Source: Candidatus Leptovillus affinis (GTDB lineage Bacteria > Chloroflexota > Anaerolineae > Promineifilales > Promineifilaceae). Taken from it: a stretch of 64,000 nt of DNA. The notes under the pieces were generated by a model, which saw only the letters and a list, made by a program, of their open reading frames with translations, did no database searches and was not told where the DNA came from. Location of the stretch: positions 620,001 through 684,000 of the forward strand of contig JADIYP010000002.1 in assembly GCA_016705235.1 (NCBI GenBank), given 5' to 3'. This document shows, in pieces, positions 26,826-35,279 of the stretch (position 1 is its first letter; the number at the start of each line of letters is the position of its first letter). Both the position numbers and the translations under genes were made by a program.

Positions 26826-27829
26826 GTTGGCGTTGGTTGATCTGACGTTTCTGCGGGCAGACGTTGGGCCAGATCAGCCAGATCGGCGCGCATGTGGGCC
26901 AGGTGGGGGTAATCGGGTTGGTTGGCTATCTGCCGTTGGAGCGGCCAAAGACCGGCGGCAAATTTGGCCATTTCGGTGAAGGCTTCTGCCGCCAGAGCCG
27001 CTTCGCCGAGATTTTCCAGGCTGCGGCCAAGGTAGTAATAGGTTTGCAGGTCATATTCGACGATGGGCAGGGTGCTTTGGGTGGCCGAGGCCATCGAGTC
27101 GGCGGCGGCGTCAAACTGCCCCAGGCGATACTGCGCCAGCCCCAGGTGATAGTAGTAGAGAGCGTAACTGGGAGCCAGGTCGAGGGCACGGCCGTATACG
27201 TCGGCGGCTTCGGCAAACCGTTCTTCGGCCAGGTAGGTCTGGCCGAGGGTATTCAGGGCGGGGTGGGCTTTGGGGTTGCGCTCGATGGCTGCCAGGGCGT
27301 CTTTTTCGGCACGCAAAAAGTCTAATTTGGTGAGGTAAATCATGGCCCGAAGCTGGTAAGACTGCCAGTATTCCGGCCGGGCGTTGATGGCCCGGTTGAC
27401 GAGATCGAGGGCGGCTTCGATACGGCCGTTCTGGAAATGGCGCAGCGCAAAGCGAAATGAAATCGGCGTTTCAATGGTTCGCTGCAGGACCAGCAAGAAC
27501 ATCGACACCCCCACGCCCAGCAGCGTGTAGGTGGCGCTGCCGTAAACCATGCCCAGGGCGATGCCAATCAGCGCCGGAACGGCCAGCAAAATGGCCAAAC
27601 GGCGCACCCGCCGCGTGGCGTTGCGCGTCCAGATAAACAGAAAAATGAACATCCCCAGCCCGACGAGCAGGGTAACGACGGCGTAAAACTGCCCTGGCAG
27701 CAGCAAATAGGCCACCAACCCCGCCAGCCAGACGACGAAGGTGATGCCCACAGGCAGCAGCAAGCTGGCGCGCATTTCTTGCCGCCGGCGGGCTGTTTTT
27801 TGTTCTTTCATTCGGCTTTGTTGCGTCAT
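26816..27829 (-). CDS. TPR-repeat membrane protein
   Basis: 337 residues. A Lys/Arg-rich N-terminus is followed by about four hydrophobic helices (~25-120) and then five or so tetratricopeptide-like repeats (~130-300; for example AHPALNTLGQTYLAEERFAE, ALDLAPSYALYYYHLGLAQY). It is likely a cytoplasmic-membrane scaffold; partner unknown. The last codons and the TAA lie in the third unit of the tandem repeat, so the natural C-terminus may have been altered. It starts 46 bases after the M20 peptidase stop (27875), and the two may be one transcript. Confidence 0.85.
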   Translation of the reverse strand: MTQQSRMKEQKTARRRQEMRASLLLPVGITFVVWLAGLVAYLLLPGQFYAVVTLLVGLGMFIFLFIWTRNATRRVRRLAILLAVPALIGIALGMVYGSATYTLLGVGVSMFLLVLQRTIETPISFRFALRHFQNGRIEAALDLVNRAINARPEYWQSYQLRAMIYLTKLDFLRAEKDALAAIERNPKAHPALNTLGQTYLAEERFAEAADVYGRALDLAPSYALYYYHLGLAQYRLGQFDAAADSMASATQSTLPIVEYDLQTYYYLGRSLENLGEAALAAEAFTEMAKFAAGLWPLQRQIANQPDYPHLAHMRADLADLAQRLPAETSDQPTPTRP

Positions 27830-27874
27830 AGGTCGATGAATTTGGAGACTGGAGCTTGTATGAGTCTCCGGTCT

Positions 27875-29044
27875 CTAGTCTACAGGTAATTTGCAAAAGT
27901 TAACGGCCGTTTCCGCCAAAATCTGCGCCAGATCCAGCACGGATTGTACCTCAACCCACTCTTCGTCACTATGCAGCCCGGCCCCGATAGGTCCCATCAG
28001 CACAGTGTCGATGCCCGCGGCCGCCAGGATGGCGGCGTCGGTCCAGAAGGTGGCTCCGGTGTGGGCGGGCGGCTGGCGCAAAACGGCCGTGCCTGCCTGT
28101 GCCAGCGCCTGCACAATCGGCGCGTCGGCGGCTACCTCAAATGGCTCGCGGTCGAAAAACGGCCGTACCGTCGCCCGAAACGCCGGATCGGCCGCTGCCA
28201 ACCGGTCGATGATCGCCTGGAGTTCGGCTGTGGCCTGGGCCACTGTCTCGCCGGGGATGGTGCGCCGTTCCACCTTCAGGGTGCAGCGCGCCGGATACAC
28301 GCTCAGTTCGCTGCCGCCTTGCAGCAGCGAGGCGTGGATGGAGGGCGGGCCGGCCAGCGGGTGCGGCGGGCGCTGGAGAAGTTCCCACCCAAATGCTTCC
28401 AGCTCTACCAGGAAGCGGCCCATGTGGGTAATGGCGTCGATGCCTTCATTGTAGCGGCTGCCGTGGGCGGCGCGGCCAATCGTTTCCACCTCGAACCAGA
28501 TGAAGCCGCGATGGGCGCGGCAGAGGCTCATATCGGTTGGTTCGGTGACGATGGCGGCGTCGGCGGTGACGTGGCGCACGAGATCGTCTGTGCCGATGCT
28601 GGCGTATTCTTCGTCGGCCACGGCCGTTAGCACCACGTCCCCGGCCAACTGCACCCCGCCATCGACCAGCGCTTTGACGGCGGCCATCATAGCCGCCAGA
28701 CTGCCCTTCATGTCCTGTGACCCACGGCCGTACAAACGGCCGTCGCGCACCGCCGCGCCAAAGGGATCAACCATGCCGCCCACGCCCACGGTGTCCATGT
28801 GGGCGTTGAGGAGCAGGGAACGGCCGTTTCCCGTCCCTTTTAGCACGCCCACCACGTTCATCCGTTTGGGGCCAAGGTCGTAGATGGTCACTTCCAGCCC
28901 TATGTCTTGCAGCGCCTGGGCGACGTAGGCGGCGACGGCCGTTTCCCCCGCCCCCTCCGGCGACAATTCCGGGTTGACGGAGTTGATTTGCACCAGATCG
29001 GTTAACGTCTGTACAGCGTAAGTTGAATCGATGGACATGCTCAT
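27875..29044 (-). CDS. M20 family metallopeptidase (ArgE/DapE/CPG2-like)
   Basis: 389 residues with the dizinc motifs of the family: NAHMDTVGVGG (first His/Asp), GRGSQDMKGSLAAM (bridging Asp), ADEEYASIGTDD (catalytic Glu-Glu) and TEPTDMSLCRAHRG. It hydrolyses N-acyl or peptide bonds of small substrates; ArgE, DapE or carboxypeptidase G2 activity cannot be separated by eye. GAGGG is nine bases before ATG 29044. Eight ACGGCCGT motifs fall in this 1.2-kb gene, among the densest in the window. Confidence 0.9.
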   Translation of the reverse strand: MSMSIDSTYAVQTLTDLVQINSVNPELSPEGAGETAVAAYVAQALQDIGLEVTIYDLGPKRMNVVGVLKGTGNGRSLLLNAHMDTVGVGGMVDPFGAAVRDGRLYGRGSQDMKGSLAAMMAAVKALVDGGVQLAGDVVLTAVADEEYASIGTDDLVRHVTADAAIVTEPTDMSLCRAHRGFIWFEVETIGRAAHGSRYNEGIDAITHMGRFLVELEAFGWELLQRPPHPLAGPPSIHASLLQGGSELSVYPARCTLKVERRTIPGETVAQATAELQAIIDRLAAADPAFRATVRPFFDREPFEVAADAPIVQALAQAGTAVLRQPPAHTGATFWTDAAILAAAGIDTVLMGPIGAGLHSDEEWVEVQSVLDLAQILAETAVNFCKLPVD

Positions 29045-29334
29045 GGTCGGTTCCCTCGTTTAGTTGGGTCGCGTTGTCGGCGGATTATACCGCTAACGGG
29101 CAGAAACAGGCAGGTGCAGGATTTGCCGCCGGGGCGCGAACACCCTGACAGCCTGACGCCACCGGGTAAATCCGGGGTTCATACGTTTAGGAATGTGAAT
29201 TAAACAACTTGCAGAACTGAGATTAGAGATTGATTGGTTATGGCAAAAATAAGAAACGACCAAATAACGATTTGGCGCGCAATCTTGCGCCCAAGATTGG
29301 TCCAATCTGCAAACACCCAGATGAGTTATCCCCC
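29045..29334. other. Intergenic stretch before the minisatellite
   Basis: No gene is supported. It holds one palindrome AGATTGGTCCAATCT at 29294-29308, a family also found at 29875-29907, 41447 and 52451. Short open frames that run into the minisatellite have no convincing start signals. Confidence 0.5.
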
Positions 29335-29622
29335 GGAGAAATGGCTGCTTTACCGGGAGGAATGGTTCCGACGCGGGAGGAATGGTTGCTTCACCGGGAG
29401 GAATGGTTGCTTCACCGGGAGGAATGGTTGCTTCACCGGGAGGAATGGTTCCGACGCGGGAGGAATGGTTGCTTCACCGGGAGGAATGGCTGCTTCACCG
29501 GGAGGAATGGTTGCTTCACCGGGAGGAATGGCTGCTTCACCGGGAGGAATGGCTGCTTCACCGGGAGGAATGGTTCCGACGCGGGAGAAATGGTTGCTTC
29601 GCTGGGATAACTGGCTGCTTCA
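29335..29622. repeat. Minisatellite of 20/21-bp GGAGGAATGG units
   Basis: About 14 tandem units. Most read GGAGGAATGGTTGCTTCACCG (21 bases, written here in two parts: GGAGGAATGG and TTGCTTCACCG). Three are 20-base variants ending TTCCGACGCG, spaced as units 2, 6 and 12. The first and the two last units are degenerate. Each unit holds GGAGG one base before ATG. In one frame it would encode repeats of REEWLLH, in another MVASPGG. The mixed 20/21-base units break every frame, so it is not treated as coding. Confidence 0.9.
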
Positions 29623-29626
29623 TACT

Positions 29627-29735
29627 CTAGCAGTTTGTCGGAAAAGTGCCCGTAGCCGCGGTTTCTTACCGCGTCTTCCAGAGGCGGGGTAAGGATACCC
29701 CGGCTACAAAAAGAGGTTCTCCGACAGACTGCTAG
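29627..29735. mobile_element. 109-bp CTAGCAG element, full-length copy
   Basis: Left end CTAGCAGTTTGTCGG and right end CCGACAGACTGCTAG are inverted repeats (14 of 15 positions). Inside, GTAGCCGCGG and CGGCTAC arms enclose TTACCGC and GCGGGGTAAGG hairpins. Same length as the copy at 19461-19569. It starts four bases after the minisatellite ends. Non-coding, MITE-like. Confidence 0.8.
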
Positions 29736-29739
29736 GATG

Positions 29740-29916
29740 GTTAGTTAATTCAACCTCCCGGAGGTTCCTCTAGGTAATCGGCTCTCTCCCCAAGGACGAG
29801 GGAGCCGGACTTCCCCTCACTTGGGGAGGGGATTGAGGGGAGGGAAAACACTTACCCGATAATTTTCTTAGGTGAGATTGGTCCAATCTCCAAGATTGGA
29901 CCAATCTGGGGCAAGT
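29740..29916. repeat. Palindrome-rich spacer downstream of pepT
   Basis: It contains CCTCCCGGAGG, a GGCTCTCTCCCC / GGGAGCC pair, CCCCTCACTTGGGGAGGGG, and a double palindrome at 29875-29907 (AGATTGGTCCAATCT then AGATTGGACCAATCT). The last ends ten bases before the pepT stop codon. Together these probably end the pepT transcript. No gene is seen. Confidence 0.6.
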
Positions 29917-31167
29917 TTAGCGGGGTTCGGCCCAGACCTGGGCCAGATGGACGCACATTTCCGTGGCGCGGGCCATGTCTTGCAGCGTCACCCACTCCAG
30001 CGGGCCGTGGCAGTTGTGCATGCCGGTGAAGAGGTTGGGCGTGGGCAGCCCTTTGGCCGTCAGCCAGGAGCCATCTGTGCCGCCGCGAATGGGCTGTGAA
30101 ATGACGGGGATGCCGACCCGCGCCAGGGCTTTTTCGGCCATTTCGACGGGGGTTTTGTCTTTTTCCAGCCAGTAGCGCATGTTGCGGTACTGCGGCGTGA
30201 TGGTCACTTCGATGCGCGCGCGGGGTTCGGCGGCCTGGATGTGGGCGGCGGCAGCGCGAATCTGCTTGCCGTAGGCTTCCAGGCCTTCTATCTCAAAGTC
30301 GCGCAGGATGAATTGCAGTTCGGCGGCGGCGGCTGTGCCCTGGAGGCTGTAGAGGAAGATGAATCCCTGACGGCCGTGTGTTGTCTCCGGCGTGTGGCTG
30401 TCTTGCGGCAGCAGTTGGATCAGGTTGGAGGCCAGGGTGAGGGCGTTTACCAGCACCCCTTTGGCCGTGCCGGGGTGGGTGGAGACGCCGGTAATCGTCA
30501 CCACGGCCTTGTCGGCGGAGAAGGTTTCGTAGGTCACTTCGCCGGCGTCGCCGCCGTCGAGGGTGTAGGCCACGTCGGCGGCCAGGTCGTCCAGGTTCAT
30601 GCGGCCTACGCCCCGGCCAATTTCTTCGTCGGGGGTGAAGCAGAGGCGGATACGGCCGTGGGGGATTTCCGGGTGGGCGAGCAAATGCTCGGCCATGGTC
30701 ATGATGATGGCTACGCCGGCTTTGTCATCGGCGCCCAGCAGCGTTTGGCCGCTGGCGGTGATGACATCTTCGCCAATTTTACCGGCCAGTTCGGGGGAAT
30801 TGGCGGCGTTCAGGACCTGGGTGGGGTCGTCGGGTAGGGTGAGGGGACGGCCGTTGTAGTTGCGGTGAATGAGGGGTTTAACGGCCGTGCCGTTGAACGC
30901 GGGGGCCGTATCCACGTGGGCCAGAAAAGCGACGGTGGGGATGGTATCGGCTGGTATGGTGGCCGGAATGGTTCCCATCACGCAGGCATAGTTGGTGAGG
31001 AGGACATCTTCTACGCCCAGGGCGCGCATTTCATCGGCCAGCAAGCGCAGTAAATCAAGCTGTTTGGCGGTGCTGGGAACGGCCGTGCCCTTTTCGTCGC
31101 TTTGCGTATCGATCTGTACGTAACGGACAAATCTTTGTTCGAGTTGGTTAAGAAAAAACTGCTGCAT
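29917..31167 (-). CDS. pepT: Peptidase T (tripeptide aminopeptidase)
   Basis: 416 residues, the typical PepT length. M20B motifs: AHVDTAPAFNG, GADDKAGVAIIM (bridging Asp), FTPDEEIGRG (Glu pair), a tail with PIRGGTDGSWLTAKG and a final histidine in FTGMHNCHGPLEWV. It releases the N-terminal residue from tripeptides in the cytosol. AAGGA six bases before ATG 31167. It may be co-transcribed with the glycogen debranching gene (99-base gap), although their functions differ. Confidence 0.94.
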   Translation of the reverse strand: MQQFFLNQLEQRFVRYVQIDTQSDEKGTAVPSTAKQLDLLRLLADEMRALGVEDVLLTNYACVMGTIPATIPADTIPTVAFLAHVDTAPAFNGTAVKPLIHRNYNGRPLTLPDDPTQVLNAANSPELAGKIGEDVITASGQTLLGADDKAGVAIIMTMAEHLLAHPEIPHGRIRLCFTPDEEIGRGVGRMNLDDLAADVAYTLDGGDAGEVTYETFSADKAVVTITGVSTHPGTAKGVLVNALTLASNLIQLLPQDSHTPETTHGRQGFIFLYSLQGTAAAAELQFILRDFEIEGLEAYGKQIRAAAAHIQAAEPRARIEVTITPQYRNMRYWLEKDKTPVEMAEKALARVGIPVISQPIRGGTDGSWLTAKGLPTPNLFTGMHNCHGPLEWVTLQDMARATEMCVHLAQVWAEPR

Positions 31168-31266
31168 GTAAATTCCTTAAGAAAGAGTTTGGATCAGGTC
31201 TGTTACCGCTGCCCGGTTACGCGCTGCCGATCTCAGCCAATCGGTGAATCCTTTTATGAATTGGAC

Positions 31267-33276
31267 CTACTTTTGCGTTTCCATGGTCATGAAGGCGACC
31301 TGGCATATGCGGAGGAATTCGCCCACGCTCCAGGCTTTGGCGATGCAGCCGCGAGGGGTAAAGGGCGGATCGCCATCGAAAACGTCGGCGATATTGCCAA
31401 CGCCATAGTCGGAAAGGTGATGAAACAGGGGAACCAGGAAGGTTTGTGCCTGTTCCAGGTCATTATAAACACGCAGATGTGCCTCGACAAATGGTCCCAG
31501 GAGCCAACTCCAAACGGTGCCCTGATGGTAAGCGGCCGACCGCTGCCAATCGTTGCCGCCGTAGCTGCCGATGTAGCCGGGGTCGCTGCGGGTGAGGGTG
31601 CGCAGCCCGTGGGAGGTGAGCAGGTGACGGCTGCACACGTCGACGACTCGTTTTTGTTGTTCGGGCGGCAGGGGGCTGTAGGGGAGGGAGACGGCGAAGA
31701 GTTGATTGGGCCGGAGACGGCCGTCGTGGGTTTTGCTGCCGTCTGCCCCCGGTACGTCGATGATGTCGTAGCAGTAGTTGTGTTCAGCGTCCCAAAAGCG
31801 GGCGAAACCGGTTTTGGCTTTGTGGGCCATTTCCTGGTAATTGGGGCTTTCGTAGCCGAACATGGCGGCAAATTCAGCCATGATGGAGAGGGCGTTATAC
31901 CAGAGGGCGTTGACTTCCACCGGTTTGCCGATGCGCGGGGTGACGACCCATTCAGCGGTTTCGGCGTTCATCCAGGTGAGGCGGTGGCCTTCTTCGCCGG
32001 CGAACAGCAGCCCATCTTGCGGATCGACGCCGATGTTGTAGCGGGTGCCGCGCACATGCCAGGCGATGATGTCCTGAAGAGCGGGAAATAGTTCGCGGAC
32101 GAGTTGGGTGTCTTTGGTGGCTGTGTAGTAGGCGTGGATGGCCTGGAAATACCAGAGGGTGGCGTCAACGGCGTGGTATTCGGGTTTGTCGGCGCCGTCG
32201 GGGAAGCGGTTGGGCAGCATGCCCTGGTCGATGAAGTAGGCGTAGGTGCGCAGGATGGTGGCGGCGTCTTCAAAGCGGCCGGTGGTGAGCAGCAGTCCGG
32301 GGAGGGCGATCATGGTGTCGCGGCTCCAATCGCTGAACCAGTGGTAGCCGGCGAGAATGGAACGGCCGTTGGGGCGGGTGGGTAACGGCCGTTTGACTAC
32401 AAACTGGTCGGCCGTCAGGATAAGCTGATCGATGTAGGGTTTGTAGGCGGGATCGGAGCAGGTGTATTGGGCTTTGGCCAGTAGGGAAGCTTCGTATTGT
32501 TGGCGTTCAGCAAAAGCCGCCGCGCCATCAGTGTTGGGTCGGGCTTCGGCGCTGAAGACGAAGGTCACAGATTCGCCCGGCTGAAGCGTGACTTCAAAAT
32601 CGCCGGCATGTAGATGATCTTCGATAGCGTCCAGACCGCGATTGGCTTCGCGCATGAGGAAGAAGCGGCGGTACCAATCATGTTTGGGCGTGGCGACAGC
32701 CCGGTCGCTGAGCAGGTAATAGGGCATGGCCCCATCGTAGGCGGTCACTTGCAGCCCTTTTTTGATGGGTTCGATCTTCATGTCCCAGGAATCGACATGG
32801 GAGTTGTTGTGGGCGTTGCGGTAATTGACCAGAACCCGCGCGTTAAAGGTAAGGGGTTCTGTGCCTCGGCGATAATGGTATCGGACGTAGGTTGTGTTGG
32901 CGCCTTGCTGCATCCAGATCCGTTTTTCCAACTGGGCGTCGGCGAAGGCGAATGTCCACACGGGGGTTGTGCCGATGAGTTTGAATTGTTCTAACTGCTG
33001 GTAGCCATTCGGCTCCAGCAGGCCGCCTGTCCAGCGATCGACGTGAAGGGGGTAGGTGTGTTTGGCGTAAACGGCCGTTTCTTCAATTTTAGACACAAAC
33101 AACATGCGGCCGACCGGTGGCTGCATGGGCACAAACAAAAGGCCATGATAACGACGGGTTAACAAACCAGCAATCGTGCCGGAGGCAAAGCCGCCGATGC
33201 CGTTGGTAACAAGCCATTCACGTCGTTCCGTATTGGTTAGATCACCACAAACGTCGCGTCCAAATTCTATCACCAT
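31267..33276 (-). CDS. Glycogen debranching enzyme (amylo-alpha-1,6-glucosidase)
   Basis: 669 residues. An N-terminal GDE domain (LVTNGIGGFASGTIAGLLTR) is followed by the (alpha/alpha)6-barrel of the GDE C-terminal family, with GYHWFSDWSRDTMIALPG (~310-327) carrying the catalytic-site Asp. It removes alpha-1,6 branches of glycogen or related glucans in the cytosol. AGGAG precedes ATG 33276 by six bases. It is divergent from gnd-zwf, linking glycogen breakdown with the oxidative pentose phosphate pathway. Confidence 0.93.
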   Translation of the reverse strand: MVIEFGRDVCGDLTNTERREWLVTNGIGGFASGTIAGLLTRRYHGLLFVPMQPPVGRMLFVSKIEETAVYAKHTYPLHVDRWTGGLLEPNGYQQLEQFKLIGTTPVWTFAFADAQLEKRIWMQQGANTTYVRYHYRRGTEPLTFNARVLVNYRNAHNNSHVDSWDMKIEPIKKGLQVTAYDGAMPYYLLSDRAVATPKHDWYRRFFLMREANRGLDAIEDHLHAGDFEVTLQPGESVTFVFSAEARPNTDGAAAFAERQQYEASLLAKAQYTCSDPAYKPYIDQLILTADQFVVKRPLPTRPNGRSILAGYHWFSDWSRDTMIALPGLLLTTGRFEDAATILRTYAYFIDQGMLPNRFPDGADKPEYHAVDATLWYFQAIHAYYTATKDTQLVRELFPALQDIIAWHVRGTRYNIGVDPQDGLLFAGEEGHRLTWMNAETAEWVVTPRIGKPVEVNALWYNALSIMAEFAAMFGYESPNYQEMAHKAKTGFARFWDAEHNYCYDIIDVPGADGSKTHDGRLRPNQLFAVSLPYSPLPPEQQKRVVDVCSRHLLTSHGLRTLTRSDPGYIGSYGGNDWQRSAAYHQGTVWSWLLGPFVEAHLRVYNDLEQAQTFLVPLFHHLSDYGVGNIADVFDGDPPFTPRGCIAKAWSVGEFLRICQVAFMTMETQK

Positions 33277-33483
33277 GTGTTACTCCTATGCTCGTGTTGC
33301 AAATTATCTCAAACCCGCCAGCCAGAGATGATGTTTACCTTAGCTTTCGCAGTGCAGTACCCGGATAGATGGTAATATCATTGCAGATTAGTCTGGAAAA
33401 ATGCGTTGCCGTAAAATAAAAACTTATTGTGGGGTAAATCTGTAAATGAAGTTGATTGCTATGACGAAATTAACCCTAGAGTA

Positions 33484-33690
33484 CTACAAAGTCATGGTTC
33501 CGTAAACGTCATAAATCACATGTTTACCCGTAACGATGTTCACCCGTTTCTCGTATCCAGCCCAGATGGGTTGCTCATCTGATCGGGTGGTTGTAAAAAC
33601 CACCAGACCTGGCGCATCTAAACAGAAGGGTACGGCCGTCACCCTGATTGGCGCTGCGGAGGGCATTCTACTATCGGCGTTTAGGCTCAT
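33484..33690 (-). CDS. Possible 68-residue small protein, unknown
   Basis: The frame from ATG 33690 to the stop at 33484 encodes a plausible soluble peptide with APGLVVFTTTRSDEQPIWAG and KRVNIVTGKHVIYDVYG. It carries one in-frame ACGGCCGT (Thr-Ala-Val), as real genes here often do. No ribosome site or family is recognised. The frame stays open further upstream into gnd antisense, which is not credible. It occupies the 480-base gap between the debranching gene and gnd, where promoters must also lie. Confidence 0.3.
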   Translation of the reverse strand: MSLNADSRMPSAAPIRVTAVPFCLDAPGLVVFTTTRSDEQPIWAGYEKRVNIVTGKHVIYDVYGTMTL

Positions 33691-33757
33691 TTTTAAGTGT
33701 ATGTCACCACAAAAGTGTTCAACTTGAGTTAAGCGAATACAAGGAGATTGAAAAATT

Positions 33758-35224
33758 ATGGACGATGATCGTAAAGGCGCTGCTGATATTGGGCTGATTG
33801 GTCTGGCGGTGATGGGCCAGAACCTGGTTCTGAACATGACGGACCATGGGTTTACGGTGGCTGTGTATAATCGCACAACGGCCGTTACCGACGAATTCTT
33901 AAAAGGCAATGCCAAAGACAGCGCAGTTCTCGGCGCCTATTCTATTGCCGAATTGGTAAGTGTGCTAAAAAGACCGCGCCGTGTCATGCTCATGGTTAAA
34001 GCGGGCGGGCCGGTGGATGCTGTGATCGATCAGGTTTTACCCTACCTTGAGCCGGGAGACATCATCATTGATGGCGGTAATTCCAATTACCAGGATACCA
34101 CTCGCCGCACGCGTGAATTAGAGGCCAAAGGGTTCTTGTTTGTGGGCAGCGGCGTTTCCGGCGGCGAAGAAGGCGCGCGCCACGGTCCTTCGCTCATGCC
34201 CGGCGGTTCACCGGCCGCATGGCCGCACATCAAAGATATTTTCCAGGCAATCGCCGCCAAAGTGGCCGATGGCACGCCGTGCTGTGATTGGGTGGGTGCA
34301 GATGGCGCCGGTCATTTTGTAAAAATGGTCCACAATGGCATCGAATATGGCGATATGCAGCTTATCAGCGAAGCGTATGATCTGTTGCGCACGGTGGCGG
34401 GCATATCGGCGGCTGAGATGAGCCGTATTTTTGCCGATTGGAACCAGGGCAAGCTCGATTCCTATCTCATCGAGATCACGGCCGACATTCTGGCCTTTCA
34501 GGCGGAAGATGGCGCGCCGATGGTGGACAAAATTGTGGATTCGGCCGGGCAAAAAGGGACGGGAAAGTGGACGGCCGTGGCCGCCCTGGATCACGGCATC
34601 CCGCTGACGCTTATCGGCGAAGCCGTTTTCGCCCGTTTCCTCTCCGCGCTCAAAGACGAGCGTGTCGCCGCCGCCGCCGAGCTTCATGGACCGCAAACAG
34701 CCTTCAGCGGCGACCGGGCCGCCTTCATCAACGACCTCAGCGAAGCCCTCTACGCCGCCAAAATCATCTCTTACACCCAGGGATACATGCTTTTCCGCAA
34801 TGCGTCTCAGGAATACGGCTGGAGCCTGAACTATGGCGGCATCGCCCTGATGTGGCGCGAAGGCTGCATTATCCGCGCCGCTTTTCTAGACAAAATCAAA
34901 GCCGCCTACGACCACAACCCGGAATTGACCAATCTCCTGCTCGATCCCTATTTCAAAGAGCAAATTCTGGCTGCGCAAGCTGCCTGGCGTCGTGTTGTGG
35001 CCCAGGCCGCGCACTTTGGCGTGCCCGTTCCGGCTATGTCCAGCGCGCTTGCCTTTTTTGATGGCTACCGCCGCGAACGGCTGCCGGCCAATTTGATTCA
35101 GGCGCAGCGAGATTATTTTGGCGCGCACACGTACGAGCGTGTCGATCAGCCGCGCGGTCAATTCTTCCACACGAACTGGACGGGTGAAGGCGGCAACATC
35201 ACCGCGACGACATATAATGCGTAA
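33758..35224 (+). CDS. gnd: 6-phosphogluconate dehydrogenase, decarboxylating
   Basis: 488 residues, full-length dimeric type. An N-terminal Rossmann motif GLAVMGQNLVLNM is followed by the substrate site GSGVSGGEEGARHGPSLMPG and the catalytic KMVHNGIEYGDMQ. It converts 6-phosphogluconate to ribulose 5-phosphate, CO2 and NADPH. It is followed after 55 bases by zwf, so the two oxidative pentose-phosphate dehydrogenases form an operon. AAGGAG stands eleven bases before ATG 33758. No phosphogluconolactonase gene is adjacent. Confidence 0.97.
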   Translation: MDDDRKGAADIGLIGLAVMGQNLVLNMTDHGFTVAVYNRTTAVTDEFLKGNAKDSAVLGAYSIAELVSVLKRPRRVMLMVKAGGPVDAVIDQVLPYLEPGDIIIDGGNSNYQDTTRRTRELEAKGFLFVGSGVSGGEEGARHGPSLMPGGSPAAWPHIKDIFQAIAAKVADGTPCCDWVGADGAGHFVKMVHNGIEYGDMQLISEAYDLLRTVAGISAAEMSRIFADWNQGKLDSYLIEITADILAFQAEDGAPMVDKIVDSAGQKGTGKWTAVAALDHGIPLTLIGEAVFARFLSALKDERVAAAAELHGPQTAFSGDRAAFINDLSEALYAAKIISYTQGYMLFRNASQEYGWSLNYGGIALMWREGCIIRAAFLDKIKAAYDHNPELTNLLLDPYFKEQILAAQAAWRRVVAQAAHFGVPVPAMSSALAFFDGYRRERLPANLIQAQRDYFGAHTYERVDQPRGQFFHTNWTGEGGNITATTYNA

Positions 35225-35279
35225 CGGCCGTTACCCCCACGCCGCAACTTACGCCACGACACCTTAGGAAACTCACACA

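Noticed and set aside
29335..29622. Tandem array considered as a CRISPR
   Set aside because: Units are contiguous without unique spacers, and no cas genes are present.
29230..29692. Open frames through the minisatellite (REEWLLH or MVASPGG repeats)
   Set aside because: Units of 20 and 21 bases shift the frame, there is no supported start, and the end runs into a repeat element.
33691..33915. Extension of the small frame at 33484-33690 into gnd
   Set aside because: It would be antisense to the conserved N-terminus of gnd, and the added peptide has no protein-like character.
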